Shown piece after piece: positions 25,989 through 35,221 of a stretch of DNA of 64,000 nt. The stretch covers positions 62,001-126,000 of the forward strand of contig NZ_BCVI01000029.1 of the NCBI RefSeq assembly GCF_001591665.1, in the 5' to 3' direction. The stretch comes from Neobacillus soli NBRC 102451 (lineage in GTDB: Bacteria > Bacillota > Bacilli > Bacillales > Cytobacillaceae). Position 1 is the stretch's first letter; each line of letters begins with the position of its first letter. The translations under genes were made by a program, and so were the position numbers. The notes under the pieces are model-generated. The model had not been told where the DNA came from. It did no database searches and saw only the letters and a program-made list of their open reading frames with translations.

Positions 25989-26159
25989 ATGGAAAAAGCG
26001 ATGCAAAGTGCTCATGGTGTAGGTTATGAAGAGTATAGGAGATATCATTCAGTAAGAATCAGAGTCGAAAAAAGCCGTGAAAAGGCTTATAATACGTGTC
26101 GCAGAATGGTTGCTGACCTGGACCAACTTGTTCATTATAATAATCGCTTAAAGTCATGA
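25989..26159 (+). CDS. Small hypothetical protein, 56 residues or slightly longer
   Basis: The frame is open from 25953 to a TGA at 26157. An ATG at 25989 gives 56 residues starting MEKAMQSAHGVGYEEYRRYH and ending VHYNNRLKS. AAAGGAATG at 25940-25948 would better suit a start near 25953, but the codon there is GTT, so the start codon may be mutated. Strongly charged and helical. Part of its 3' end and the terminator after it are duplicated at 22661. Function unknown. Confidence 0.45.
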   Translation: MEKAMQSAHGVGYEEYRRYHSVRIRVEKSREKAYNTCRRMVADLDQLVHYNNRLKS

Positions 26160-26160
26160 A

Positions 26161-26203
26161 AAAAAGGGAAACCAATGTGAATTAAACACTGGTTTCCCTT
26201 TTT
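26161..26203 (+). terminator. Rho-independent terminator
   Basis: AAAAAGGGAAACCA and TGGTTTCCCTTTTT arms around a 15-base loop, immediately after the small gene ending at 26159. Copied at 22686. Confidence 0.75.
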
Positions 26204-26378
26204 ATCCTTCAAGCAGGCACTTTTTTTAGAAATTTGCGCCCTAGAATGGTCCGCTTTCTTTTTTGATCAATTTGTGTAATAATCTGAATATATGAAAAAT
26301 TAAAATGACGAATGGTAAAATTACATTACAATCCTATGTTATTTATCGCGATAAGGACAATAGAAAGGAGTACAAGGG

Positions 26379-27278
26379 ATGAATTTTGAACATCTAAAAG
26401 TATTCCATAATGTAGCACGGGAAAAAAGTTTTTCTAAAACTGCAAAAGTTCTTCATATGTCTCAGCCAAATATCAGTCTTCAAATTCGGCAACTCGAAGA
26501 ATCTTTGAATACGAGACTATTTAAAAGGACTACTAGAAAAGTTGATTTAACCCAGGCAGGTGAGATTTTATATCAATCGGCTGAGAAAATATTTTATATT
26601 ATTCATCAAACCCAAAAAGATATTTCACTCCTTTCTAATTCCACTCATGGTGTTTTAAATATTGGTGCCAGTATGACGATGGGAGAGCATATTCTTCCTC
26701 AGATAATAGGAAATTTCAAAAAGGAATTTCCCCATGTTCAAATTGTATTGGAAATTAACAATTCGGAACAGGTTGTTGCAAAGCTGATTAACGAGAAAAT
26801 TCATATTGGATTTGTCCAATCTATGATCAATTACCCTGAATTTCGCCAGCGTTGCTTTTTTGAGGATGAGTTAATCATCATAGCTGCGAATGAATTTGTC
26901 CTGCAAGATTCGGTAGATTTTAGGAGCAGCTTAAGCATTGATGAAATTTATTCATTACCCTTTATCTTTCGTGAGGCAGGTTCGGGTACTAGACAATTAA
27001 TTGAAGAGCAGCTAATCAAAAATAATATGGATCCAACAAAATTGAAAGTTATTCTTGAACTTGACAATACCCAGTCCATAAAATCGGTTGTTGAAGCAGG
27101 TATTGGCATTTCCATCATCTCTAAAGCTTCTGTTCAACATGAACTTTCCTTAAAAACCATCCGCCAATTATCCATTAAGGATTTAAATTTAAAGAGGTAT
27201 TTTTATTCAGTTTATAATGAAAAAAAATTAACACCTGCCTGTGAAACTTTCCTTTCTTTTATTCATAAGGAACTATGA
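26379..27278 (+). CDS. LysR family transcriptional regulator
   Basis: A 299-residue LysR-type regulator. The N-terminal helix-turn-helix is MNFEHLKVFHNVAREKSFSK to LHMSQPNISLQIRQLEESLN (residues 1-45). An effector-binding periplasmic-type domain follows from about 90 (VLNIGASMTMGEHILPQIIG). The start follows GAAAGGAG. It lies upstream of the aldehyde dehydrogenase, CoA ligase and MFS genes in the same direction and is the probable activator of that cluster, presumably responding to its substrate. Part of this gene is duplicated at 22755-22870. Confidence 0.9.
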   Translation: MNFEHLKVFHNVAREKSFSKTAKVLHMSQPNISLQIRQLEESLNTRLFKRTTRKVDLTQAGEILYQSAEKIFYIIHQTQKDISLLSNSTHGVLNIGASMTMGEHILPQIIGNFKKEFPHVQIVLEINNSEQVVAKLINEKIHIGFVQSMINYPEFRQRCFFEDELIIIAANEFVLQDSVDFRSSLSIDEIYSLPFIFREAGSGTRQLIEEQLIKNNMDPTKLKVILELDNTQSIKSVVEAGIGISIISKASVQHELSLKTIRQLSIKDLNLKRYFYSVYNEKKLTPACETFLSFIHKEL

Positions 27279-27306
27279 ACATGATAAAAGTACATATTAT
27301 GATACC

Positions 27307-27342
27307 AGGGACCCACTCTCTTTTGAGAGTCGGTCTATTTTT
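27307..27342 (+). terminator. Terminator after the LysR gene
   Basis: GACCCACTCTC pairs with GAGAGTCGGTC around a short loop, followed by TATTTTTTC. It separates the regulator from the catabolic operon. Confidence 0.75.
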
Positions 27343-27418
27343 TCTTACTAAAACTATGAAGTCAGTCAGAAACGATTCATAAATATTTCATATCAATTAG
27401 TTTTTATATTAGTATATA

Positions 27419-27430
27419 TTGAATATTCAA
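27419..27430. promoter_or_regulatory. Palindrome TTGAATATTCAA before the sulfonate operon
   Basis: A 12-base perfect palindrome within an AT-rich repeat-like stretch (ATATATTGAA recurs just after it), about 100 bases before the first gene. It is a candidate LysR binding site. Confidence 0.4.
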
Positions 27431-27530
27431 AATATATTGAATTGTCGAGGCTAAATCGATTAGTATTAAGAATGCAAGCTCAACCTTTAAAGCAGGTTTA
27501 CAAATTAATAATCTAGATGGAGGAGAATTC

Positions 27531-28967
27531 ATGGGAGAAGTGAAAAATCGGGAAAAGCAAGCTGTCGGGATGAATGTTCAAGAAACAGTCTCAGAAATGG
27601 TCAAAAAAGCAAGAGAAGCAATGAAAGTTTTTTATCATTATAGTCAGGAACAGGTCGATGAAGTAGTTCAGGCTATTGCTTGGGCTATCTACAAGCCCGG
27701 TCATGCTGAATGTTTGGCCGAACTGGCCTTAAAAGAAACAGGATTGGGCCGTTATGAAGATAAGGTTTTAAAAAAACGCCGCAAAACGATGGGAACGTTA
27801 CGTGACCTTAAAGGAGCAAAATCTGTAGGTATTATTAATATCGACGTGGCGAAAGGAATCACTGAAATCGCCAAACCAGTGGGAGTTGTAGCAGCAGTCG
27901 TACCTTCTACAAACCCGGGTGCAACACCTGCTAATATCGCGATGATGGCATTAAAAGGGAGAAATGCAATTATTATCGCTCCCTCACCAAAAGGACATTC
28001 CACAAGTCAATTACTTCTCGAATATATACACGAAGAATTCGAAAGAATCGGTGCACCTAAAGATCTATTCCAAGTACTCCCTGCCCCAGTAAATAAAGCA
28101 ATTACAAAAGAATTAATGAGTCAGGCTGATTTTTTAACGGTGACTGGTTCTGCAAACAATGTCCATAACGGACAGACAAGCGGAAAGCCAAACGCCTGTG
28201 TAGGGGCTGGAAATGTAGTTTCTATCGTTGATCGAACGGCCAATATCGAAGAGACCGCACGTAAAATTTTTTTAAGTAAAACGTTCGACAATGCCACGAG
28301 CTGTTCAAACGATAACTCAGTTGTGATTGAAGCTGCGATTTATGACCAAATGATGGCAGCACTAAAACAACAAGGCGGATACCTTTGTAATGATGAGGAA
28401 AAACATATCTTGCAAGAGGCAATGTGGATCGATGGAAAAAGAAATTCTCGTACACTAGCAAAAGATCCCGTTGTGATTGCACAGGAGGCAGGTTTGGAAC
28501 AACCAGATGCTCAAACCGCGAACTTTTTTATGGTAGAGGAAACCGGAATTGGAAAGGACTATCCTTTTTCCGGAGAAAAATTAGCCGTTGTCTTAACAGT
28601 ATATAAAGCAGCAGACTTCCAAGAAGCAATTAAACTATCGAAGGAAATTTTAAATTACCAAGGAAGAGGCCATTCTTGCGGACTGCATACTACCGAAGAA
28701 AAACATATCGAGCAAATAGGATATGAAATGGATGTTTGCAGGCTGTTAATTAATCAGGTACAAGTGTATGGAAATGGCGGTAATTTTAATAATGGATTAA
28801 ATTTTACTCTTTCAATGGGTGGTGGAACATGGGGTGGTAATAACATTGGAGAAAATTTATCCTATAAACATTTTCTAAATATAACTAGAGTATCCCGGAT
28901 TATTCCGGAAGTAGTTCCAACCGAAGAGGAATTGTGGGGAAATTATTGGTATAAATATGGGAGATAA
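27531..28967 (+). CDS. Acylating aldehyde dehydrogenase, sulfoacetaldehyde dehydrogenase-like
   Basis: A 478-residue CoA-dependent aldehyde dehydrogenase of the EutE/AdhE N-terminal type. The nucleophile is Cys258 in NATSCSNDNS, and the nucleotide-binding region has VVPSTNPGATPANIAMMALK. It interconverts an aldehyde and its acyl-CoA with NAD(P). The sequence resembles the acylating sulfoacetaldehyde dehydrogenases (SauS type) I recall. The neighbours support this: a SucCD-like ligase that could make sulfoacetyl-CoA and an MFS carrier of the family containing SauU. An acetaldehyde or succinate semialdehyde substrate is the alternative. The ATG follows GGAGGAG. Confidence 0.75.
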   Translation: MGEVKNREKQAVGMNVQETVSEMVKKAREAMKVFYHYSQEQVDEVVQAIAWAIYKPGHAECLAELALKETGLGRYEDKVLKKRRKTMGTLRDLKGAKSVGIINIDVAKGITEIAKPVGVVAAVVPSTNPGATPANIAMMALKGRNAIIIAPSPKGHSTSQLLLEYIHEEFERIGAPKDLFQVLPAPVNKAITKELMSQADFLTVTGSANNVHNGQTSGKPNACVGAGNVVSIVDRTANIEETARKIFLSKTFDNATSCSNDNSVVIEAAIYDQMMAALKQQGGYLCNDEEKHILQEAMWIDGKRNSRTLAKDPVVIAQEAGLEQPDAQTANFFMVEETGIGKDYPFSGEKLAVVLTVYKAADFQEAIKLSKEILNYQGRGHSCGLHTTEEKHIEQIGYEMDVCRLLINQVQVYGNGGNFNNGLNFTLSMGGGTWGGNNIGENLSYKHFLNITRVSRIIPEVVPTEEELWGNYWYKYGR

Positions 28968-28981
28968 AGCGGGGTATAACT

Positions 28982-30106
28982 ATGAAGTTATTTGAATATC
29001 AAGCAAAAGAACTTTTTGAACAAATTCAAATTCCTGTTCCAAATCGTAGATTTATTGAAGATCCCGACGGAATTGGAGAAGCAACCAACAGAATAGGCTT
29101 TCCTTGTGTTCTGAAAGCTCAGGTACTCCAAGGAGGAAGGGGAAAAGCGGGACTTATAAAGTTTGTTTCAAATATGGATGAAGCATACAGCCAAGCAGAT
29201 GCCATTTTTTCAAAAGCCCAAAATATGTCTGGCCTTTTGATTGAGGAGGCCGTCCAAATTGAGAAAGAGCTTTATGTCTCCATTACGGCGGACCCTGTAA
29301 CAGGCACAGCTATGATGATGGCTTGTTCGGAAGGCGGGATGGATATTGAAGAAATTGCAAAAAACATTCCAGAAAAAATTCATAAAATTAATATTGATCT
29401 TTCAGAAGGCATCCAGACCTATCAGGTACGAGGACTTCTTTATGATATAGGGATTGATGATAAATTAATTGGTTCAGGGACTAAGATATTGATGGATTTA
29501 TATCAAGTTTTTAGGAACAATGAAGCAGAATTAGTTGAAATCAATCCATTAATAGTAACAAAGGATGAAAAATTAATTGCGGGAGACGGGAAAATAAGTA
29601 TAGATGATAATGCTATATTCAGACATGCCCAATTTAAGGTGACAAGAGCCTATTACGAAAATGAAGCAGAATACGATGCTGCCGAAGAGGGGATTCCATA
29701 TATCCAGTTTGACGGAGATATTGGATTAATGTGTGCCGGTGCCGGGTTAACAAACACGGTATTTGATCTCGTAAATGATTACGGGGGTACTGTTGCTAAC
29801 TATCTAGAGTTTGGCGGTCCAAATTACCATAAGGCAAAAAAAGCGATGGAAATCATGATGAAAAATGATATTAAGGTATTGTTAATTGTTACATTTGGGA
29901 CGATTGCCAGAGCCGATGTCATGGCGAAAGGAATAGTGGAAGCCATTAAAGAACTACAGCCACCATTTCCAATTGTTGCAGCAATTCGGGGTACTGGGGA
30001 AGAACAAGCACATGAACTGTTGCGGAGTATGGAAATTGAACCATTAATCGATACAGAGCAAGCGGTTATGAAAGCCATTGCACTTTCAGGGGGTGTAAAA
30101 CAATGA
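28982..30106 (+). CDS. ADP-forming CoA ligase beta subunit (SucC-like)
   Basis: A 374-residue ATP-grasp protein of the succinyl-CoA synthetase beta family: MKLFEYQAKELFEQ, then LKAQVLQGGRGKAGLIK for nucleotide binding, VEINPLIV for metal binding, and a C-terminal CoA-ligase domain (GTGEEQAHELL). It is shorter and divergent relative to housekeeping SucC and lies in a catabolic operon, so it probably activates a different acid. Sulfoacetate is the best guess given the acylating aldehyde dehydrogenase upstream, but malate or another small acid is possible. Its stop overlaps the next start by 4 bases. Confidence 0.82.
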   Translation: MKLFEYQAKELFEQIQIPVPNRRFIEDPDGIGEATNRIGFPCVLKAQVLQGGRGKAGLIKFVSNMDEAYSQADAIFSKAQNMSGLLIEEAVQIEKELYVSITADPVTGTAMMMACSEGGMDIEEIAKNIPEKIHKINIDLSEGIQTYQVRGLLYDIGIDDKLIGSGTKILMDLYQVFRNNEAELVEINPLIVTKDEKLIAGDGKISIDDNAIFRHAQFKVTRAYYENEAEYDAAEEGIPYIQFDGDIGLMCAGAGLTNTVFDLVNDYGGTVANYLEFGGPNYHKAKKAMEIMMKNDIKVLLIVTFGTIARADVMAKGIVEAIKELQPPFPIVAAIRGTGEEQAHELLRSMEIEPLIDTEQAVMKAIALSGGVKQ

Positions 30107-30993
30107 GTATTATCTTAGATCAGTCTACACGTGTTTTAGTGCAGGGCATTACCGGGAAGGAAGGCAAATTCTGGACAAAACATATGATTGATTACGGAAC
30201 CAATGTTGTAGCAGGTGTAACACCGGGCAAAGAAGGTCAGTATGCTGCAGGGGTCCCTGTTTTTCATACTGTAAAAAGGGCTGCAAGGAATGCTCCAATT
30301 GATGCATCCCTTTTGTTTGTCCCACCCCGTTTTGCCAAAGAAGCCTTATTTGAGGCACTAGAAGCCGGAATTAAAAAAGTGGTTATTTTGTGTGACGGTA
30401 TTCCATTGCATGATGCCATTCAAATGAGAAAGGCAGCCATTAGCGCTGGTGCCATGGTGATTGGCGGGAACACTTCTGGTATTATTTCTATGGGTCAGGC
30501 AATGATGGGATTTTTTCCATATTGGCTGGAACGAGTGTACCGTCCTGGACGGATTGGAATAATGACACGAAGCGGTTCGCTGACCAATGAAATAACAGCA
30601 GAGGTGGTAAGAGCCGGTTTTGGCGCTTCCTCACTTATTGGGATAGGCGGTGACCCCGTGCCTTTAACCCGGTTTGCCGAGGTGCTGCCATTATTTCAAG
30701 AGGATCCGAATACAGATGCAGTCGTTTTGATTGGTGAACTTGGAGGAACAATGGAAGAGGAAGTAGCTGAAGCGATAGAAAATAATGTTTTTACCAAACC
30801 GCTTGTTGCCTTTTTAGGTGGGAGAACCGCTCCAAAAGGGAAAAAAATGGGGCATGCAGGAGCTATTATAACAGCTGGCAAAGGGACTGTTAAAGACAAA
30901 ATGATTGCCTTAAAAAATGCGGGGGCTCTTGTTGCCGAGCGGCCTAGACAGGTTGGTACCTTACTAGAATCCATTTTAGCTTCGAAGATTTAA
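30103..30993 (+). CDS. ADP-forming CoA ligase alpha subunit (SucD-like)
   Basis: A 296-residue alpha subunit with a CoA-binding Rossmann domain (RVLVQGITGKEG, residues 10-21) and the phosphohistidine His251 in KKMGHAGAIITAGKG. ATGA overlap with the beta subunit shows coupled translation of an alpha-beta pair. It probably forms the acyl-CoA that the upstream dehydrogenase reduces to the aldehyde. The housekeeping sucCD would sit elsewhere; the context here is not a TCA cluster. Confidence 0.85.
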   Translation: MSIILDQSTRVLVQGITGKEGKFWTKHMIDYGTNVVAGVTPGKEGQYAAGVPVFHTVKRAARNAPIDASLLFVPPRFAKEALFEALEAGIKKVVILCDGIPLHDAIQMRKAAISAGAMVIGGNTSGIISMGQAMMGFFPYWLERVYRPGRIGIMTRSGSLTNEITAEVVRAGFGASSLIGIGGDPVPLTRFAEVLPLFQEDPNTDAVVLIGELGGTMEEEVAEAIENNVFTKPLVAFLGGRTAPKGKKMGHAGAIITAGKGTVKDKMIALKNAGALVAERPRQVGTLLESILASKI

Positions 30994-31004
30994 GTAAGAA
31001 TAAA

Positions 31005-31018
31005 TTGTAAGCGCTTAT
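31005..31018. promoter_or_regulatory. cre site (CcpA box)
   Basis: TTGTAAGCGCTTAT matches the Bacillus cre consensus (TGWAARCGYTWNCW) with at most one mismatch. It lies between the CoA ligase and the transporter gene. Confidence 0.65.
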
Positions 31019-31056
31019 TCCTGCGGTATCTGGCAGGAATAGTCCCTTATTTTTAA
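31017..31056 (+). terminator. Terminator after the SucCD-like pair
   Basis: ATTCCTGC pairs with GCAGGAAT around an 8-base loop, followed by AGTCCCTTATTTTT. Its left side touches the first cre site. Confidence 0.55.
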
Positions 31057-31063
31057 TCGTAAA

Positions 31064-31079
31064 ATGTAAGCGTTTTATA
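31064..31079. promoter_or_regulatory. Second cre-like site
   Basis: ATGTAAGCGTTTTATA resembles the cre consensus with one or two mismatches. Together with the site at 31005 it suggests carbon catabolite repression of the transporter gene. Confidence 0.5.
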
Positions 31080-31234
31080 TGTTGTTAAAGGATTAGGAGG
31101 CAACTTAAAAGTTTGTATGATCCATTTGAATAGAGCTAATCATGCGAGAATACTAGAAAAAATAAATGTCTTGAGATAACAAAAAAATTGAGATCAGACT
31201 ATGCAGGGCAAAACCAATTTATAGGGGGAAAGGT

Positions 31235-32524
31235 ATGAAGAGAAAAATCACGGTTGGAAATAAGGTGTTATTTCTTCTATGTGCCATGTACTTCATCACC
31301 TACATCGATCGGGTTAATATTGCCACAGCAGCTCCATTTATAAAAAAAGATCTAGGTTTATCCACAACGGAAATGGGTTTAATCCTATCTGCCTTTGCCT
31401 ATCCATATGCTTTTCTTCAGATATTCGGCGGCTGGATAGGGGATAAGGCGGGCGCTAAAAAAACACTTACATTTGTAGGGCTTATTTGGTCGATAACAAC
31501 TGCGTTAACAGGTATGGTCACAGGATTGGTAAGTGCCATTTTAGTAAGAATAGGGCTTGGTTTTGGGGAAGGCGCTGCTTTTCCTACTGCTACAAAGGCT
31601 ATGGCACAATGGCTTCCAAAGGAAAAATTCGGCTTTGCACAGGGCATTGTCCATTCAGCTTCCAGACTTGGAAATGCAGTGACACCTCCAATTATTGCGT
31701 TACTAATAGTAGCTTTCGGATGGAGAGAATCATTTTTCATCATGGGCGCGATTAGTATTTTTTGGATGATTGCCTGGAATTGGTATTTTAAGGATAATCC
31801 AAAAGATCATCCCAAAATAACACAAGAGGAATTGGAAAAATTACCTATATATGAAGAGGAAGGGCAACAAAGTAAAAAAATTATTCCTTGGAAAAAACTA
31901 TTTAAAAGAATTCTTCCTGTTACATTTGTAGATTTTTGTTATGGATGGACATTATGGGTATATTTAACCTGGCTCCCGTCGTTTTTATTTACTGCTTATC
32001 ATTTGGATATTAAGAAATCGGCATTATTTGCGGCAGGAATTCTTTTGTCGGGCGTAATTGGAGATACACTTGGAGGAGTCTTATCAGACAAGATTTACGA
32101 GAAGACAAAAAACTTGAAGCTTGCCCGCCGTTCCATACTTGTTGTAGGTTTAACAGGTTCGCTGATCTTTTTATTACCGACATTATTTGTGCATAATCTT
32201 CCGTTGATTGCAATATCTATGAGTCTAGCCTTCTTTTTCCTTGAGCTTTGTAATGCCAATTTATGGGCTATCCCAATGGATATTGCACCAAATTATTCTG
32301 GTACAGCGAGCGGAATGATGAACACTGGATTTGGTGTGGCCGGAATGTTGTCACCAGTTGCTTTTGGATTTTTAATTTCAGTTTCCGGTAACTGGCAGGT
32401 TCCATTTATTATGTCAGTCGTGTTATTGTTAATCGGAGTTTTAGTAACATTAAGGATAGACCCGTCTAAAAAATTGGAAATGGAGTCTGATCTTCAAGGG
32501 ACTGATATATCAAGTCAAATGTAA
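31235..32524 (+). CDS. MFS transporter, anion:cation symporter family (SauU-like)
   Basis: A 429-residue, 12-helix major facilitator protein. The N-terminus FITYIDRVNIATAAPFIKKD is the signature of the anion:cation symporter family (hexuronate, glucarate, sulfoacetate carriers). The conserved GDKAGAKKTL loop follows helix 2. With a sulfoacetaldehyde-type dehydrogenase and CoA ligase just upstream, import of sulfoacetate or a similar small organic acid is likely. It has its own control region with two cre-like sites. The ATG follows ATAGGGGGAAA. Confidence 0.82.
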   Translation: MKRKITVGNKVLFLLCAMYFITYIDRVNIATAAPFIKKDLGLSTTEMGLILSAFAYPYAFLQIFGGWIGDKAGAKKTLTFVGLIWSITTALTGMVTGLVSAILVRIGLGFGEGAAFPTATKAMAQWLPKEKFGFAQGIVHSASRLGNAVTPPIIALLIVAFGWRESFFIMGAISIFWMIAWNWYFKDNPKDHPKITQEELEKLPIYEEEGQQSKKIIPWKKLFKRILPVTFVDFCYGWTLWVYLTWLPSFLFTAYHLDIKKSALFAAGILLSGVIGDTLGGVLSDKIYEKTKNLKLARRSILVVGLTGSLIFLLPTLFVHNLPLIAISMSLAFFFLELCNANLWAIPMDIAPNYSGTASGMMNTGFGVAGMLSPVAFGFLISVSGNWQVPFIMSVVLLLIGVLVTLRIDPSKKLEMESDLQGTDISSQM

Positions 32525-32625
32525 AAATATAGATATTACTGGATAAAAAATAGACAGTGAGTATGATGCATAAGGTCCCGAAAATGATGAACTCGTGAAA
32601 AATAAGTAATTATGATTTGAAATGA

Positions 32626-32658
32626 AAAAAGAGCCCATCATTTTATGGTTGGGCTCTT
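32626..32658. terminator. Hairpin in the 318-base gap after the transporter
   Basis: AAAAGAGCCCA and TGGGCTCTT arms around an 11-base loop. The A-run on the left suits termination of minus-strand transcription better than plus. Nothing else is recognisable in 32525-32842. Confidence 0.5.
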
Positions 32659-32842
32659 CGTGATGAAATTGGTTATCATTAGTATAACCTTGTAAACAAT
32701 AAAGAGCTAATGGAATAGTGTTCAAAATAATTTAAAAGAATTATCAGAATTTTTAAGAAGAAACTTGACTAGAATTAAAGTATTCGTTAATCTTAATATC
32801 CCATGTTTCTAAAATTAAATAGTGAGGTGACAAATTAAAGAG

Positions 32843-35149
32843 ATGAGTGCTAAAGAGCAAGTGTCTGTCCGTGATCATAAAGATTATCAATCCGAAGTGG
32901 AGCGTTTAGAGTTTACCAAGGAGTATATCCGAACCGTTTTAGAAATTTCCAAGGGGAATAAAGAATTTTTTGTTGAAAATATGAGACAAGCGTTTGCTGA
33001 CCTAGACCCACAAGATAGTAGTGCAAGTTACACCGATCTTCTCGCGAATGCAAGCTTTCTTGAATTAGCTGAAAGTGAACTGAAAAGGTTAGAAAGCGTG
33101 ATTGGCAAACCCTATTTTTCAAGGATTGATTTTACAAGCGATAGTAGTAAAAGCGAAGAAACTTTATACATAGGCAAGGTATCATTGTTTGACCGCGTGT
33201 CACAGCAGCCTATTATCGTGGATTGGCGGTCCCCGATTGCCAACGTGTACTATGATGGCCGGCTGGGAGATGTTTCCTATGAGGCATATGGAGAGACACA
33301 AACCGGTTTCTTATCCTTAAAACGGCATTATGAAATTATCGATGGATTCATAAAAGATATCAGAGATATCGATTTGACCACACACGATGAACTTTTGCAG
33401 AAATCATTGTCTGGAAAAGCGGACAATCGCTTAACAGAAATCGTTGCCACCATTCAAAATGAGCAAAATGAAGTGATCCGAGCATCACTGAAACACCCGA
33501 TTGTTGTTCAAGGGGCTGCCGGCAGCGGAAAGACAACAATTGCACTTCATAGAATATCCTACTTTCTCTATTCCTTTGGTTACCAATTTCCTCCTGAAAA
33601 ACTAATGATTCTCGCGCCAAACCGACTGTTTATTGAGTATATATCTGCTGTCTTACCAGAACTCGGGGTCAACAAAATTAATCAAACGACCTTTATCGAT
33701 TTTATGAAAACTTGCTTGGGACAGAAGATAAAACTATTTTCGCCGACTACGAAACTAATGAAGCTCCTTGAAGATAATGGGAAAACCAAGCGGATTCAAT
33801 GGGTTTCTAGCTTCAAGGGTTCACTCGAATTTAAGGAATTAATCCATAGTTATCTAAAAGAATTGGAGTTAAACCTTGCCCCTGCAGAGGATTTTATTGT
33901 AGAAAAATCCATTCTCATGAAGGGGAAAAGGCTCAAAAGACTATTTTTAAGAGAATATACATACTTACCAATCTATAAAAGGCTTACTAAAATCAAAGCC
34001 CTATTAGCAAGTGATTTAAAAAAGAAGAAATCCATCATGCTAACAAACCTTCACACTAGATATGAAGAAGCACTCGAGAAGGCCCTCTATAATACGAGGA
34101 TAGAACCGGAAAAAAGAAAGCAAAAAGTGGTTACCCTCATGGATTTGAAAGAGAAAAGAAAAGCCAATGTGGAGCAGGAGTCGAAGGTAGCAGTAAAAAA
34201 ATATATGGATGCCTTTGCCATCAAAGATATTTTTACTTTGTATAAGGAACTGATGACTTCTCCTGAATTATTAAAAAGCCATTCAACGACCCTTACAGAT
34301 CAAGAATGTAAGGTGCTAAGTAAGTTTTGTCAGCGAATTTTTGATCGAGGCGCCTACGAACTGGAGGATTTAGCTCCGTTATTTTACATGAAGGCAAAAC
34401 TAGAGGGAATCGACGAAAAATATGTGATGCGCAGTATCTTCATTGATGAAGCGCAGGATTACAGCTATTTTCAATTTGCAGCATTAAAAGAAGGCTTTAA
34501 TACAGATTTGTTTACCATCGTTGGAGATTTAGCACAAGGTATTCATTCCTATCGCGGATTAAATAGTTGGGAACCGGTATTAAAAGATATTTTTCCCAAT
34601 GCGAATTATCAAGCATTGCAAAAAAGCTACCGGACAACCGTTGAAATAATGAATTTGGCAAACGATATCCTTAAGCTGATTGACCAAGACCTGCCAAAGG
34701 TCGAACCCGTCATTCGACACGGTCAAAAACCATTTTATAAAACGATTGACCCTGCCAAACCGGAACAGGTTAGGCTGCAGCTTGAACAAGATATTTCCTC
34801 ACTCAAAGAGGAAGAGCTTCACTCGATTGCGATCATTGGAAGGACAGACAGAGATTGTCAAAGAATCCATCAAATACTTGAAAATAGTCACCTTCCCATT
34901 CAGTTAATAGAAGAAAAACAAGATATGAAGAAGGGACACGTGGTGATTTTACCTTCCTATTTATCGAAAGGGCTAGAGTTTGATGGGGTTTTGATTGTAT
35001 GCATGGAAGAGCCGTACGCAAAAGTAGACTTAGACATCAAATTATTGTATGTGTCGATGACAAGACCGATGCATCGATTGTATTTATACGGAAGAGCCAC
35101 TTCGGACTTTTTATTAACTAGTGCGGACACATCCAATTATGATACATGA
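32843..35149 (+). CDS. helD: RNA polymerase recycling motor HelD
   Basis: A 768-residue superfamily 1 (UvrD-like) ATPase. A coiled N-terminal arm is followed by the helicase core with Walker A GAAGSGKT at 224-231, Walker B IDEAQD (about 535) and motif VI near MTRPMHRLYLYG. HelD binds RNA polymerase and releases stalled or sigma-free complexes. The start ATG at 32843 has GAGGTGA about 12 bases upstream, rather far, but no better start is seen. Length and domain order match Bacillus HelD. Monocistronic, closed by a strong terminator. Confidence 0.9.
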   Translation: MSAKEQVSVRDHKDYQSEVERLEFTKEYIRTVLEISKGNKEFFVENMRQAFADLDPQDSSASYTDLLANASFLELAESELKRLESVIGKPYFSRIDFTSDSSKSEETLYIGKVSLFDRVSQQPIIVDWRSPIANVYYDGRLGDVSYEAYGETQTGFLSLKRHYEIIDGFIKDIRDIDLTTHDELLQKSLSGKADNRLTEIVATIQNEQNEVIRASLKHPIVVQGAAGSGKTTIALHRISYFLYSFGYQFPPEKLMILAPNRLFIEYISAVLPELGVNKINQTTFIDFMKTCLGQKIKLFSPTTKLMKLLEDNGKTKRIQWVSSFKGSLEFKELIHSYLKELELNLAPAEDFIVEKSILMKGKRLKRLFLREYTYLPIYKRLTKIKALLASDLKKKKSIMLTNLHTRYEEALEKALYNTRIEPEKRKQKVVTLMDLKEKRKANVEQESKVAVKKYMDAFAIKDIFTLYKELMTSPELLKSHSTTLTDQECKVLSKFCQRIFDRGAYELEDLAPLFYMKAKLEGIDEKYVMRSIFIDEAQDYSYFQFAALKEGFNTDLFTIVGDLAQGIHSYRGLNSWEPVLKDIFPNANYQALQKSYRTTVEIMNLANDILKLIDQDLPKVEPVIRHGQKPFYKTIDPAKPEQVRLQLEQDISSLKEEELHSIAIIGRTDRDCQRIHQILENSHLPIQLIEEKQDMKKGHVVILPSYLSKGLEFDGVLIVCMEEPYAKVDLDIKLLYVSMTRPMHRLYLYGRATSDFLLTSADTSNYDT

Positions 35150-35170
35150 AGAGAGATAGCATATTGAGAT

Positions 35171-35205
35171 AAAAAAAACAGCTTGGCCTAAGGGCCAAGC
35201 TGTTC
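35171..35205. terminator. Bidirectional terminator
   Basis: AACAGCTTGGCC and GGCCAAGCTGTT arms with a 4-base loop and flanking A-run and T, between convergent genes ending at 35149 and 35222. Confidence 0.8.
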
Positions 35206-35221
35206 TGATAATTAGCAGTTA

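Noticed and set aside
32843..35149. HelD gene considered a defence-island helicase
   Set aside because: Domain order, length and the N-terminal arm match the RNA polymerase-associated HelD, and no defence genes are adjacent.
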